This document shows, piece after piece, positions 1 to 8,845 of a stretch of DNA of 64,000 nucleotides. The translations under genes and the position numbers were made by a program. Origin of the DNA: Lysobacter soli (GTDB lineage Bacteria; Pseudomonadota; Gammaproteobacteria; Xanthomonadales; Xanthomonadaceae). The stretch spans positions 1-64,000 of the forward strand of contig NZ_QTJR01000017.1 of the NCBI RefSeq assembly GCF_003382285.1. The letters are read 5' to 3'. Every line of letters begins with the position of its first letter. Position 1 is the stretch's first letter. Below the pieces are notes generated by a model. It was not told where the DNA came from, ran no database searches, and saw nothing but the letters and a program-made list of their open reading frames with translations.

Positions 1-1
1 A

Positions 2-235
2 GAGAACCTCACGCTCGCGGTGATGGGCTGCGTCGTCAACGGCCCGGGCGAATCGCGCCACGCGAACATCGGCATTTCGCTGCCGGGCACGGGCGAAGCG
101 CCGTCGGCGCCGGTGTTCGAGGATGGCGAGAAGACCGTGACCCTGCGCGGCGAGAACATCGCGCACGAGTTCGTGGCGCTCATCGACCAGTACGTCGAGC
201 GCAAGTTCGGAGTCGGCGCCGCGCGTGGGGGCTGA
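2..235 (+). CDS. ispG: 4-hydroxy-3-methylbut-2-enyl diphosphate synthase, C-terminal part (IspG)
   Basis: The window opens inside this gene; 77 codons and the TGA stop are present. IspG is the penultimate enzyme of the MEP isoprenoid pathway. It reductively opens methylerythritol cyclodiphosphate to HMBPP using a [4Fe-4S] cluster in the cytoplasm. The visible segment holds the family's conserved C-terminal signature, [10 protein letters not shown], whose Cys is one of the cluster ligands, followed by the usual NIGI run and a typical end. The next gene starts inside the last codons of this one (11-base overlap), which suggests translational coupling. The start and first cluster cysteines lie outside the window. 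Confidence 0.93.
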   Translation, partial: ENLTLAVMGCVVNGPGESRHANIGISLPGTGEAPSAPVFEDGEKTVTLRGENIAHEFVALIDQYVERKFGVGAARGG

Positions 236-944
236 ATCTGGCGACAGCGCGGTCGCAAACGTCCTGCGCTACGGCGCGGGGCTCCTGCGCCGCCACGGCC
301 TGCTGCTCGGGCTGGTGTTCGCCGGGTTGCTCCTGCCGTTGTGGGTCTTCGGCGAACTCGCCGACGAGATCCACGAGCAGGAAGCCATCGCGTTCGACGA
401 GCCGATCCTCCGTTTCGCGCACGCCATGGCGCGCGAGGGATTCAACGAGTTCTTCGTGTTCGTTTCGAAGATCGGCTACGCCTGGGGCGTGGTGCCGTTC
501 GACATCGCCTTCGTGCTGGTGCTGGCCGTGCTCCGGCGTTATCGCGAGGCGGTGTTCGCGGCGATCGCGCTGGGCGGTTCGGGCTTGCTCAACGTCGGCG
601 CGAAGCTGTTCTTCGCACGCGACCGGCCGTCGCTGTGGGAGTCGATCGCGCCGGAAACCACGTACAGCTTCCCCAGCGGCCACGCGATGGGCTCGATGAC
701 GCTCGCCAGCGTGCTGGTGCTGCTGGCGTGGTCGACGCGCTGGCGCTGGCCGGTGATCGCGCTGATGGTGCCGTTCGTGGTCCTGGTCGGCCTGTCACGC
801 GTGTATCTGGGCGTGCATTACCCGTCGGACATCGTGGCCGGCTGGGCGGTCGCGATGGCGTGGGTCGCCGTGGTCTTCCTCTCGGTGTATCGGGTGCACG
901 GGCGGCCCTGGCGTCGGCGGACGATCGAGCCGGGTAACGCCTGA
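225..944 (+). CDS. PAP2-family membrane phosphatase
   Basis: Predicted 239-residue integral membrane phosphatase of the type-2 phosphatidic acid phosphatase family. These enzymes dephosphorylate lipid phosphates such as undecaprenyl diphosphate or phosphatidylglycerophosphate at the periplasmic face. All three catalytic motifs are visible: K127-x6-R134-P135, S151-G-H153, and S191-R-x5-H198-x3-D202. They lie between hydrophobic segments near residues 24-42, 88-104, 112-128, 158-170 and 176-192. The GTG start overlaps the end of ispG by 11 bases. Its isoprenoid-pathway neighbour makes undecaprenyl-PP phosphatase activity a reasonable guess, but the substrate cannot be read from sequence. Confidence 0.88.
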   Translation: MGAESGDSAVANVLRYGAGLLRRHGLLLGLVFAGLLLPLWVFGELADEIHEQEAIAFDEPILRFAHAMAREGFNEFFVFVSKIGYAWGVVPFDIAFVLVLAVLRRYREAVFAAIALGGSGLLNVGAKLFFARDRPSLWESIAPETTYSFPSGHAMGSMTLASVLVLLAWSTRWRWPVIALMVPFVVLVGLSRVYLGVHYPSDIVAGWAVAMAWVAVVFLSVYRVHGRPWRRRTIEPGNA

Positions 945-950
945 CCGCAT

Positions 951-1862
951 TCACTCGCCGGGCTTGGCGGCCTCGACTGGTGCCGTCGTCGCGTGTCTGC
1001 GCAGCAGCACGGCTTCTCGATGGGCGATGTAAGCGTTCGCGGCGAGGATGATGCCGGCGCCGATCCAGGTATAGACGTCGACGGACTCGTTGAACCAGAG
1101 CCATCCGACCAGCGCCACGAGCGGCAGCTGGATGAAGCTGATTGGCGTGAGCGCCGACACTTCGCCGAGTTTCAACGCATGCGTCCATAGCACCTGGCCG
1201 CCCGTGCCGAACAAACCGGCGCCGATGACCCAGAGCCACACGATGCCCTGCGGCCATTCCCACGCGAACAGCGCCGGAATCAGCGAGATCGGCACCCAGA
1301 AGAGGTAGGTGTAGAGCACGATCGTATTGGCGGCGTCCACGCGCGCCAGCTGCTTGATCTGGATCGCCACCACCGCGCTGAGTACCGCGGCGAGCAGGGC
1401 GATGAGCGTGCCCCCGGTGAATTCATGCGAGAACGGCCGCACGATCACCAGTACGCCGACGAAACCCGCGGCCACGGCGGCCCAGCGTCGCCCGCGCACG
1501 GTCTCGCCCAGCATCACCGCGGCCAGGATCGTGACGAACACCGGCGAGGAATACGACAGCGAGATCGCCTGCGCCAGCGGCAGGTGGCCGATGGCCCAGA
1601 AGCCGCACAGCATCGAGAAGATGCCGATCACGCAGCGCACGAAATAGCGCGGCAGCTGCTTCGTTCGCAACGCCGCCGGGTCCATGCGCATCACCAGCGG
1701 CAGCACGGTCATCAGGCCGAAGAAGTTGCGGAAGAACGCGATCTCCACCGTGCTGAGCGTGTGCGACGCGAGCCGGATCGCGATCGCCATCACGCCGAAG
1801 CATAAGGTGCTGGCCAGCATGAATCCCGCGGCGCGAAGCGGATGGGGCAGGGCTTCGCTCAC
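951..1862 (-). CDS. EamA/DMT-family transporter
   Basis: A 303-residue protein with about ten hydrophobic segments arranged as two EamA repeats, as in drug/metabolite transporters of the RhaT/RarD group. The first repeat covers roughly residues 10-145 and the second 150-285. The start is GTG, preceded by an AAGGAG ribosome site at good spacing. It is the last gene of a tight leftward group (pyrD, murB, this gene), only 12 bases after murB. The substrate is unknown; metabolite or amino-acid export is usual for the family. It ends seven bases from the convergent PAP2 gene. Confidence 0.85.
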   Translation of the reverse strand: MSEALPHPLRAAGFMLASTLCFGVMAIAIRLASHTLSTVEIAFFRNFFGLMTVLPLVMRMDPAALRTKQLPRYFVRCVIGIFSMLCGFWAIGHLPLAQAISLSYSSPVFVTILAAVMLGETVRGRRWAAVAAGFVGVLVIVRPFSHEFTGGTLIALLAAVLSAVVAIQIKQLARVDAANTIVLYTYLFWVPISLIPALFAWEWPQGIVWLWVIGAGLFGTGGQVLWTHALKLGEVSALTPISFIQLPLVALVGWLWFNESVDVYTWIGAGIILAANAYIAHREAVLLRRHATTAPVEAAKPGE

Positions 1863-1874
1863 CGTTGCAACTCC

Positions 1875-2915
1875 TTACCAGCTCGCGCCGACGATGCGCG
1901 GTTCGGGCTCGATGGATACCGCAAAGCGCGTGCGCACCGAGTCGGCGATGCGTCGTGCCAGCGTGAGCAATTCGTGGCCGCTGGCGTTGCCGTGGTTCAC
2001 CAGCACAAGCGCGTGCGTGGGCGCGACACCGGCATCGCCGTCGCGATGGCCCTTCCAGCCGCTGGCGTCGATGAACCAGGCGGCCGAGAGCTTGCGCGTG
2101 TCCGGTCCGTTGCCGCGGAACACCGGCATGCCGGGATGTTCGGCTTGCAAGGCTTCTGCCTGCGCGACGGGGACGATGGGATTCTTGAAGAAACTGCCCG
2201 CGTTGCCGAGCACGGCCGGGTCGGGCAGCTTGCGGCGGCGTATCGCGATGACCGCCTGCGCCACATCGCGCGGCGTGGGCGAGGCGATGCCCATCGCGAT
2301 GAGTTCGTCGCCGATGCCGGCGTAGTCCAGCTTCAGTGTCGGCGTGCGCGGCAGCGCGAATTCGACGGCGGTGACGATGAAGCGGTCGGGTTCGTGCTTG
2401 AACACGCTGTCGCGATAGGCGAATGCGCACTGCGCGGCGTCGAAGCGATGCACGCGGCCGGTGGCGGGTTCGAAGCTTTCGACGGCATGGATGAACTCGC
2501 GCACCTCGACGCCGTATGCGCCGATGTTCTGGATCGGTGCGGCGCCGACGGTGCCGGGAATCAGCGACAGGTTTTCCAGTCCCGCGAAGCCTTCGTCCAG
2601 CATGCGCATGACGAACCCGTGCCAGGCGACGCCGGCGTCCGCGCGCACGATGGCCATGTCGCCTTCGTCGCGCACGATGCGCACGTCCTGTCCGGTGAGC
2701 GCCAGCAGCGGGACGTCCGGATCGCCCGCGAACAACAGGTTGCTGCCGCCGCCAAGCACGAGCGGCGCGCGGCCGGCGAACTCGCTGCGTGCGAACAGGC
2801 CAGGCAGGGCGGTCGCATCGGCGACTTCCGCGAGCAGCGGCGCAGTGGCGGCGACGCCGAAGGTGTTGCGCGAACGAAGCGGCGCGCCGTGCAGCACGCG
2901 GATGGGGTCGGTCAT
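1875..2915 (-). CDS. murB: UDP-N-acetylenolpyruvoylglucosamine reductase (MurB)
   Basis: MurB reduces UDP-GlcNAc-enolpyruvate to UDP-MurNAc with NADPH and FAD, the committed step of peptidoglycan precursor synthesis. The 346 residues match type I (E. coli-like) MurB in length. Visible features are the FAD-binding VLGGGSNLL segment near residue 55, the SLIPGTVGAAPIQNIGAYG core near 125-145, the catalytic serine in NAGSFFKNP, and the C-terminal EPEPRIVG that carries the proton-donor Glu. It lies 19 bases downstream of pyrD and 12 bases upstream of the EamA gene, so the three are probably cotranscribed. Confidence 0.96.
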   Translation of the reverse strand: MTDPIRVLHGAPLRSRNTFGVAATAPLLAEVADATALPGLFARSEFAGRAPLVLGGGSNLLFAGDPDVPLLALTGQDVRIVRDEGDMAIVRADAGVAWHGFVMRMLDEGFAGLENLSLIPGTVGAAPIQNIGAYGVEVREFIHAVESFEPATGRVHRFDAAQCAFAYRDSVFKHEPDRFIVTAVEFALPRTPTLKLDYAGIGDELIAMGIASPTPRDVAQAVIAIRRRKLPDPAVLGNAGSFFKNPIVPVAQAEALQAEHPGMPVFRGNGPDTRKLSAAWFIDASGWKGHRDGDAGVAPTHALVLVNHGNASGHELLTLARRIADSVRTRFAVSIEPEPRIVGASW

Positions 2916-2934
2916 GGGGACGTGCGTTCGCGGC

Positions 2935-3993
2935 TCATACGATCGGCGGCATGTTGCCGCGACTCGGGGCTTCCTTGCGGCGACGCATCGCTTCGACGCA
3001 TTCCTTGATCAGCGCCGGCCCGCGATACACCAGGCCGGTGTAGCACTGCACCAACGTCGCGCCCGCGGCCATCTTCGCCGCGGCATCGGCGCCGGACAGG
3101 ATGCCGCCCACGCCGATCATCGGAATCGACTCCGGCAGGCGCGTGCGCATCATGCGCAACACCGCGGTCGCCTGGCCGAGCAGCGGCTTTCCGGACAGCC
3201 CGCCCGCTTCGTTGGCCAGTGGCGAGCCTTCGATTCCCACGCGCGAGATCGTGGTGTTCGTGGCGATCACGCCATCCACATGCAGATCGCCCAATACGCG
3301 CGCGGCGGCCTCGACGTCGTTGTCGGTCAGGTCCGGCGCGATCTTCACCAGCATCGGCACGCGCCGGCCGTGGACGCCCGCAAGCCGTTCCTGCGCCTCG
3401 CGCAGCGTGCCGACAAGGCGCCGCAGCGCCTGCTCTTCCTGCAATTCGCGCAGACCCGCGGTATTGGGTGAGGAGATGTTGACCGTCACGTAGTCGGCGA
3501 GCGGATAGACGCGCTCCAGGCAGAACAGGTAGTCGTCCTCCGCCGAGTCGTTCGGCGTGTCCTTGTTCTTGCCGATGTTGATGCCGAGCAGGCCATGGCG
3601 CCGCTTCGCCCGCTCGACGTTACGCACCAGCACATCGACGCCGCCGTTGTTGAAGCCCAGCCGGTTGATGACGGCCTCGTGCTCCGGCAGCCGGAACATG
3701 CGCGGCTTCGGGTTGCCTTCCTGCGCACGCGGCGTGACGGTGCCGATCTCGACAAACCCGAACCCCAGCGCCATCAGCGCATCGATGTGCGCGCCGTTCT
3801 TGTCCAGACCTGCAGCCAGGCCGACCGGATTGGGGAACGTCAGTCCGAACGCACGCGTCGGCAGCGGCGTGGGACGCCGCGACAGCAGTGCGCCGGCACC
3901 GGTGCGGTACGCCACTTCCAGCGCGTTGAGCGCTGCGCCGTGCGCGGCTTCGGCGTCCAGGCCGAACAGGAAGGGGCGGGCGAGTCCGTACAT
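2935..3993 (-). CDS. pyrD: Dihydroorotate dehydrogenase (quinone), class 2
   Basis: Catalyses dihydroorotate to orotate in pyrimidine synthesis, passing electrons to ubiquinone at the inner membrane. The 352-residue length and the N-terminal membrane-associating helix ([15 protein letters not shown]) mark class 2. Other motifs are [13 protein letters not shown] (FMN site), [10 protein letters not shown] with the catalytic Ser, KIAPDLTD, and the IATNTTISR block. First gene of the leftward pyrD-murB-EamA group. A dihydroorotase-type gene at 41.2-42.5 kb may be another step of the same pathway. Confidence 0.96.
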   Translation of the reverse strand: MYGLARPFLFGLDAEAAHGAALNALEVAYRTGAGALLSRRPTPLPTRAFGLTFPNPVGLAAGLDKNGAHIDALMALGFGFVEIGTVTPRAQEGNPKPRMFRLPEHEAVINRLGFNNGGVDVLVRNVERAKRRHGLLGINIGKNKDTPNDSAEDDYLFCLERVYPLADYVTVNISSPNTAGLRELQEEQALRRLVGTLREAQERLAGVHGRRVPMLVKIAPDLTDNDVEAAARVLGDLHVDGVIATNTTISRVGIEGSPLANEAGGLSGKPLLGQATAVLRMMRTRLPESIPMIGVGGILSGADAAAKMAAGATLVQCYTGLVYRGPALIKECVEAMRRRKEAPSRGNMPPIV

Positions 3994-4062
3994 TCAGTCA
4001 GCCTGGAGGGGGGCCTGGGTCGAGAACCGTATGCGGGTGTGAACGCGGGTGGACGGCAGCTC

Positions 4063-5595
4063 CTACAGGTCGAACTTGATGCCCTGCGCCAGCGGAAGTG
4101 CGTCGGAGTAGTTGATCGTGTTGGTCTGGCGGCGCATGTAGGCGCGCCAGGCGTCCGAACCCGATTCGCGACCGCCGCCGGTTTCCTTCTCGCCGCCGAA
4201 CGCGCCGCCGATCTCCGCGCCACTGGTGCCGATGTTGACGTTGGCGATGCCGCAATCCGAGCCGGCCGCCGACAAAAATGCCTCGGCTGCCTTCAGGTTC
4301 TGCGTGAAGATCGCCGACGACAGGCCCTGCGGCACGTCGTTCTGCATGTGGATGGCGTCGGCCAGGTCACGGTACTTCATGACGTACAGGATCGGCGCGA
4401 AGGTCTCGTGCTGCACGATGTCCGCGTCGTTCGACAGCCCCGTCACGATGGCGGGGAGCACGAAGTTGCCGGCGCGCTCGATGGCGGCGCCACCGGTTTC
4501 AACCTTGCCGCCGGCGGCCTTGGCCTGTTCGATCGCGTCGAGGTAGGCCTGCACGGCGTCGCGGCTGTTGAGCGGACCCATGAGATTGGCCGGATCGGTC
4601 GGATCGCCGATCTTCTTCTCCACCTGCTTGTAGGCGGTGACGAGCTTGGCGAGGACGTCGTCGTAGATCGACTCGTGCACGAACAGGCGGCGCGTGGTGG
4701 TGCAGCGCTGGCCCGCGGTGCCGACGGCGCCGAAGACGATTGCCGGAATGGCGAGCTTCAGGTCGGCCGTGGGGTCGACGATGATCGCGTTGTTGCCACC
4801 CAGCTCCAGCAGCGAGCGGCCCATGCGGCGCGCGACGCGCTCGCCGACGATGCGGCCGACCTTGGTAGAACCCGTGAAGCTGATCAGCGGGATGCGCTTG
4901 TCGTCGACGAAGCTGGAGGCGAGCTCGGTTCCGGCGTCGTTGAACAAGAAGAAGATGTCCGGGAAACCGCCGGCCTTCAGCGCCTCGTTGCAGATCTTCA
5001 TCGATGCGACGGCCGACAGCGGCGTCTTCGGCGAGGGCTTCCAGATCGTGATGTCGCCGCAGATCGCCGCGATGAAGGAGTTCCAGGCCCACACCGCGAC
5101 CGGGAAGTTGAACGCCGAGATCACGCCGACGAGACCGAGCGGATGCCACTGCTCGTACATGCGGTGGCCGGGGCGCTCGGAATGCATGGTCAGGCCGTAA
5201 AGCTGGCGCGACAGACCGACGGCGAAGTCGCCGATGTCGATCATTTCCTGCACTTCGCCGTCGCCTTCCGGCTTGGACTTGCCCATTTCCAGCGCGACCA
5301 GCGAGCCGAGGGCATCCTTGTGCCTGCGCAGTGCGTCGGCGCACAGGCGGATCGCCTCGCCGCGACGCGGGGCCGGGGTGGTGCGCCACACCTTGAAGGC
5401 GGCCTGGGCGCGCTCGACGATGGTGTCGTAATCGGACTGCGACGACGCGTGGACCTTCGCCAGCACCTCCCCGTTGGTCGGGTTCACCGACTCGAGCACG
5501 CCCGCATCGCGGGTGCCGGACCACTCGCCGTTGCCGAGATAGGTACCGGATTCGGCGGCGTTCAGGCCAAGGGCGGTGAGGACGGGGTGGGTCAT
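4063..5595 (-). CDS. Aldehyde dehydrogenase, ALDH7 type (probable piperideine-6-carboxylate / aminoadipate-semialdehyde dehydrogenase)
   Basis: A 510-residue NAD-dependent aldehyde dehydrogenase. Catalytic E264 sits in LLELGGNN and the nucleophile C298 in [10 protein letters not shown]. The IWKPSPKTP cofactor segment is near residue 185, and the C-terminal block ending [16 protein letters not shown] is typical of the ALDH7/antiquitin group. Members of that group oxidise aminoadipate semialdehyde in lysine catabolism. A GGGAG ribosome site precedes the ATG. The start lies only 23 bases downstream of tRNA-Arg on the same strand, so read-through transcription from the tRNA promoter is possible. 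The substrate assignment is by family only. Confidence 0.88.
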   Translation of the reverse strand: MTHPVLTALGLNAAESGTYLGNGEWSGTRDAGVLESVNPTNGEVLAKVHASSQSDYDTIVERAQAAFKVWRTTPAPRRGEAIRLCADALRRHKDALGSLVALEMGKSKPEGDGEVQEMIDIGDFAVGLSRQLYGLTMHSERPGHRMYEQWHPLGLVGVISAFNFPVAVWAWNSFIAAICGDITIWKPSPKTPLSAVASMKICNEALKAGGFPDIFFLFNDAGTELASSFVDDKRIPLISFTGSTKVGRIVGERVARRMGRSLLELGGNNAIIVDPTADLKLAIPAIVFGAVGTAGQRCTTTRRLFVHESIYDDVLAKLVTAYKQVEKKIGDPTDPANLMGPLNSRDAVQAYLDAIEQAKAAGGKVETGGAAIERAGNFVLPAIVTGLSNDADIVQHETFAPILYVMKYRDLADAIHMQNDVPQGLSSAIFTQNLKAAEAFLSAAGSDCGIANVNIGTSGAEIGGAFGGEKETGGGRESGSDAWRAYMRRQTNTINYSDALPLAQGIKFDL

Positions 5596-5618
5596 GGCGG
5601 CTCCCTTTACTGCGACAG

Positions 5619-5695
5619 TGGCGGCCCCGACACGATTCGAACGTGCGACCTGTCCCTTAGGAGGGGACCGCTCTATCCAGCTGAGCTACGGGGCC
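5619..5695 (-). tRNA. tRNA-Arg (anticodon CCT)
   Basis: Read on the minus strand, the 77-nt sequence folds as a full cloverleaf. The acceptor GGCCCCG/CGGGGCC is a perfect 7-bp stem. The D-arm is AGCTCAGCTGGATAGAGC, the anticodon stem GTCCC/GGGAC encloses loop CTCCTAA (anticodon CCT, reading AGG), the T-loop is TTCGAAT, and CCA is encoded. The ALDH gene follows 23 bases downstream. Confidence 0.97.
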
Positions 5696-5833
5696 ATGAG
5701 GCGGGCATTTTCGCATGAACGCGTGCGGATCGGGCCGGGAAGGCGCCCGATCCAGCGTCGGAAAAGCCTGCGAATCGCCGTAAGCGCCGTGATCCCCGGC
5801 CGTTCGTGGCGACCGCTCGATGACGCCGCAGCG

Positions 5834-7093
5834 TCAGCCGTCTTCGCCGAGGTCCGGATTCACCGGATCGTGCTGGCCCTTCGCCACTACCGTCGTCGCG
5901 GTGAGATCGCCGGTGACGTTGCCCAGCGTCGCGAAGACGTCCGGAATCGTGTCCAGCGCCAGCAGCAGGCCGAGCGGCTCGACCGGCAGGCCGAGCGCCT
6001 GCGTCACCGGCATGTTGGTCGCCATGAAGCTGACCTGGCCGGGCAGTCCCACGGAGCCCATGCTGATGACCACTGCCAGCGCCGCCGCGGCGGCCCATTG
6101 CGCGATGCTCAGGTCCACGCCGTAGGCCCACGCGATGAACGCCGCCACGCCCATGTACTGGATCGGGCTGGTGATGCGGAACAGCGACACCGCCATCGGC
6201 AGCACCAGCGAGGTCACGCTGAGCGGGTGGCCCAGGCGCTCGCGCGAGGATTCGATCATCGCCGGGAGCGATGCCAGCGAGGACTGCGTGCTGGCCGCGA
6301 CGACCTGCGCGGGCGCGATCGCCGCCGCGAAACGGCGCAGGCGCTCGCCGCCGGCGATGATCGCGATGGGGTACATCAGCGCTGTCGCCAGCAGGTACAT
6401 CGTGCAGAGGATGGCGATGTACCAGCCGAACGCGCCGATCATGCCGTGGCCCACGCGGGCGCACACGGCCAGCACCAGCGCGAACACGCCGATGGGCGCC
6501 ACCCACAGCACCCAGTGCACGATGACGATCATCACGTCGGCGATGCCCTGGATCAGTTCGAGCACGCGGGCGCGGCGGCCGGCCTCGATCCTGGTCAGGC
6601 CGAAGCCGAAGAACAGCGCGAACACCACCAGCGGCAGCATCGCGCTCGACGCCGCGGCGGCCAGTGCGTTGGCGGGGATGATCCCGGCGAACCATTCGGC
6701 CAGCGAGCTTGGCAGCGACAGTTGCGCCGCGCCGGCAGTGGCGGCTCGCAGCGATTCGGCCAAGCCCTCCTGTCGCGGCACGAACGAGAACAGGATGGGC
6801 GCCACCGTCGCGGCGAACGCGGCGCAGACGGCCAGGATCACCACGAAGGTGATGATCGCCTTGCGCGCGGTGCGGCCGGAAGCCGCGGCGTCCGTCGCGT
6901 TGTTCACGCCGATCACCACCAGCGCCGCGACCAGCGGCACCACGGTCATCTGCAGGGCGTTGAGCCAGAGGCGGCCGACCGGTTGCACGAAATCGGCGAC
7001 CTTGCCGGCCAGTACCGGGTCGATCCACGCGAGCGACAGGCCGATGGCGGCGCCGAGGAAGAGTCCGAGGAGTACGCGGGCGGTGTTCGACAT
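5834..7093 (-). CDS. Dicarboxylate/amino acid:cation symporter (DAACS family)
   Basis: A 419-residue secondary transporter of the DctA/GltP fold. Hydrophobic segments run through the protein. The diagnostic parts are the serine-containing re-entrant loop (SSLASLPAMIES, about residue 280), the MGSVGLPGQVSF segment, and the C-terminal substrate/cation site DTIPDVFATLGNVTGD. The ATG at 7093 is preferred over an upstream in-frame start because it places the first helix at the N terminus. It lies 80 bases downstream of the YkuD-type gene on the same strand and could be a late member of that operon. If so, import of glutamate, aspartate or dicarboxylates would fit the murein-peptide theme. That link is inference. 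Confidence 0.88.
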   Translation of the reverse strand: MSNTARVLLGLFLGAAIGLSLAWIDPVLAGKVADFVQPVGRLWLNALQMTVVPLVAALVVIGVNNATDAAASGRTARKAIITFVVILAVCAAFAATVAPILFSFVPRQEGLAESLRAATAGAAQLSLPSSLAEWFAGIIPANALAAAASSAMLPLVVFALFFGFGLTRIEAGRRARVLELIQGIADVMIVIVHWVLWVAPIGVFALVLAVCARVGHGMIGAFGWYIAILCTMYLLATALMYPIAIIAGGERLRRFAAAIAPAQVVAASTQSSLASLPAMIESSRERLGHPLSVTSLVLPMAVSLFRITSPIQYMGVAAFIAWAYGVDLSIAQWAAAAALAVVISMGSVGLPGQVSFMATNMPVTQALGLPVEPLGLLLALDTIPDVFATLGNVTGDLTATTVVAKGQHDPVNPDLGEDG

Positions 7094-7173
7094 CGGGGAT
7101 CGGGTTTCCGGGTCTGTGCGTCGAGGCCCATCCTCGCGCAGCCGCGCAGAGGATGGCATGGGGCGCGACATTT

Positions 7174-7956
7174 TCAGTGCAGCGGCGTCGGCGCGGGGAG
7201 ATCCCACGCCGCATGCAGACGTTCCAGTTCGTTATCGGGCAATAACGCGAACACGGGTTTACGGCGCGGGTCGAGCCATGCCAGCAGCTCGCGCATCGCC
7301 GCTTCCGGCATCGCGGTGCAACCCGCCGTGGGCTCGCCCGGGGCGCGCCACAGGTGGGCGAAGATGCAGCTGCCCGCGCCGCTGCGGTTGCCCGGGTTGT
7401 GCTCGATCACGAAGCCGAGCTTGTAGCGGACGTCGCCGCCGGCGTGGAGGTCGCGGCGCATCGGCTCGCTCGACCCTTCGACGGCAGCGTCGCCAACCTG
7501 CCTGGCGTCGACGATGCGGTTGTAGAGCGGCGAGGCGGGCACGTCGATGCACCAGTCCGATGCGCTCATCCCCTGGTAGGGCCAGGCCGTCGAGGCCGTG
7601 TCGGCATAGCCGAAGGCCGTGCCGATGCGGAACACGCCCGCCGGCGCGCGACCGTCGCCTTCCTGTTTCTGCGGCGCGTCGGGTTGCGCGGGATGAAGCC
7701 CGACGCCCCACGCCGAACCGCTGCGGCCTACGGTAATCGGCGTCGGCTCGCCTGCTTCACGCCACTGACCGCCATGGCGCTCGTAGCGGCGCAGCGTGCC
7801 GGTCGTGGCGTTCCAGTCGGCGGTGGTGACCAGTACGAGTTGTTGCGCGTCCTTCCACGGCGTCGTCGCAACGGGCCCGGAGCCCAGGCCTGCGCAAGCC
7901 GTGAGTGCCGCGAGCGCGACGAGGGCGTAGCTGCGAACGAATGCCGCCATCTGCAT
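7174..7956 (-). CDS. L,D-transpeptidase (YkuD-fold) family protein, putative lipoprotein
   Basis: A 260-residue exported protein. The N terminus is hydrophobic and ends in LTACAG, a lipobox-like site. The C-terminal half has the YkuD signature: a distal H in IFAHLWRAPG and the nucleophile Cys in EPTAGCTAMP. It matches the YkuD variant in which the Cys follows TxGC(T/V), found in L,D-transpeptidases and related L,D-carboxypeptidase-like enzymes. Such proteins act on the L,D bonds of murein tetrapeptides. It is the last gene of a four-gene leftward operon, 13 bases after the rpiR-type gene. An ATG six bases further in (7950) is an alternative start. Confidence 0.8.
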   Translation of the reverse strand: MQMAAFVRSYALVALAALTACAGLGSGPVATTPWKDAQQLVLVTTADWNATTGTLRRYERHGGQWREAGEPTPITVGRSGSAWGVGLHPAQPDAPQKQEGDGRAPAGVFRIGTAFGYADTASTAWPYQGMSASDWCIDVPASPLYNRIVDARQVGDAAVEGSSEPMRRDLHAGGDVRYKLGFVIEHNPGNRSGAGSCIFAHLWRAPGEPTAGCTAMPEAAMRELLAWLDPRRKPVFALLPDNELERLHAAWDLPAPTPLH

Positions 7957-7969
7957 GAAGAACCCCGGA

Positions 7970-8821
7970 TCAGTGATCGAGCAGATCCTGCATGCGCTCG
8001 AAGTTGAAGTCGAGCTGGAGGCGGCGTTCCTCGCTCGCATCGCACAGCAGGACGAAGATGAGGTCGAGCAGGTGCTGCAGCGCGGATTGATACAGCAGCG
8101 GCTCGATGTGCCGTCGCTCGTCGTGCGCCGACACCAGCAGCGCGGCATCGCCATGCGCGCGCAGCGGATTGGGCGTGTGGCGCGTTACCGTGACGACACG
8201 CCCGACGCGCTCGCGGAAGAGATGGCTGATCTGGCACAGCGTCGGCTGCCGGCCGTGCTCGGAGAACACCATCAGCACATCGCCCGGCGCGGCGCTGGAA
8301 ACACCGGCCTGCATCAAAATCGCATCGACGTAGTGCACCGTGACGATGCCGAGCATCGACAGCCGCGTGGCGAACGCGCGCGCCGGGATGCCGTCCTCGC
8401 CCAGGCCGATGATGAAGACCTTGCCGGCCTGCAGTATCGCGTGCGCGATCGCGTCGATGTTCTCCGGCGGATTGATCAGGCGCGTTTCGGCCTCAGCCAG
8501 CGCCTTCAGGTGCCATAGGTCTTCGGCCAGCGCAGCGTGCGGATCGTCCGCGCGCGTTTCGCGACTGGTCCCGCCGTCGTCCGCGCCATCGCCGCGCGCG
8601 ACCGCTTGGCCGATCGAGTACTTGAGGTCCGGATAGCCCTTGAAACCAAGCTTCTGGCTGAACTTCACCACGCTCGACTGACTGATGCCCAGTGCATTGG
8701 CGAGCTGCTGCGACGAGTAGTCGCGCAGCAGGTGGGAGTTCTCGAGCAGGAAATCCGCGATGCGGCGTTCGATCGCCGACATCTGGTCGCGTTCGGAGCG
8801 GATCTTCAGCAGCGGCGACAT
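7970..8821 (-). CDS. MurR/RpiR-family transcriptional regulator
   Basis: A 283-residue regulator. The N-terminal HTH_6 domain (residues about 1-80) contains SSQQLANALGISQSSVVKFSQKLG, the standard RpiR helix-turn-helix. A SIS sugar-phosphate-binding domain follows (about 115-245; VFIIGLGEDG, DVLMVFSEHG). Family members sense phosphosugars, for example MurNAc-6-phosphate for MurR and glucosamine or hexose phosphates for others. Its place inside a murein-peptide operon, 24 bases after the dipeptide epimerase gene, suggests it controls this locus in response to a murein-derived ligand. The palindrome at 11602-11621 is a candidate target. Ligand and target are inferred. Confidence 0.9.
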   Translation of the reverse strand: MSPLLKIRSERDQMSAIERRIADFLLENSHLLRDYSSQQLANALGISQSSVVKFSQKLGFKGYPDLKYSIGQAVARGDGADDGGTSRETRADDPHAALAEDLWHLKALAEAETRLINPPENIDAIAHAILQAGKVFIIGLGEDGIPARAFATRLSMLGIVTVHYVDAILMQAGVSSAAPGDVLMVFSEHGRQPTLCQISHLFRERVGRVVTVTRHTPNPLRAHGDAALLVSAHDERRHIEPLLYQSALQHLLDLIFVLLCDASEERRLQLDFNFERMQDLLDH

Positions 8822-8845
8822 GCGGACTCCGGATCCGAAGGGACG

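Noticed and set aside
3595-5718. 707-codon open frame on the plus strand
   Set aside because: Antisense to pyrD, the ALDH gene and tRNA-Arg; no family motifs.
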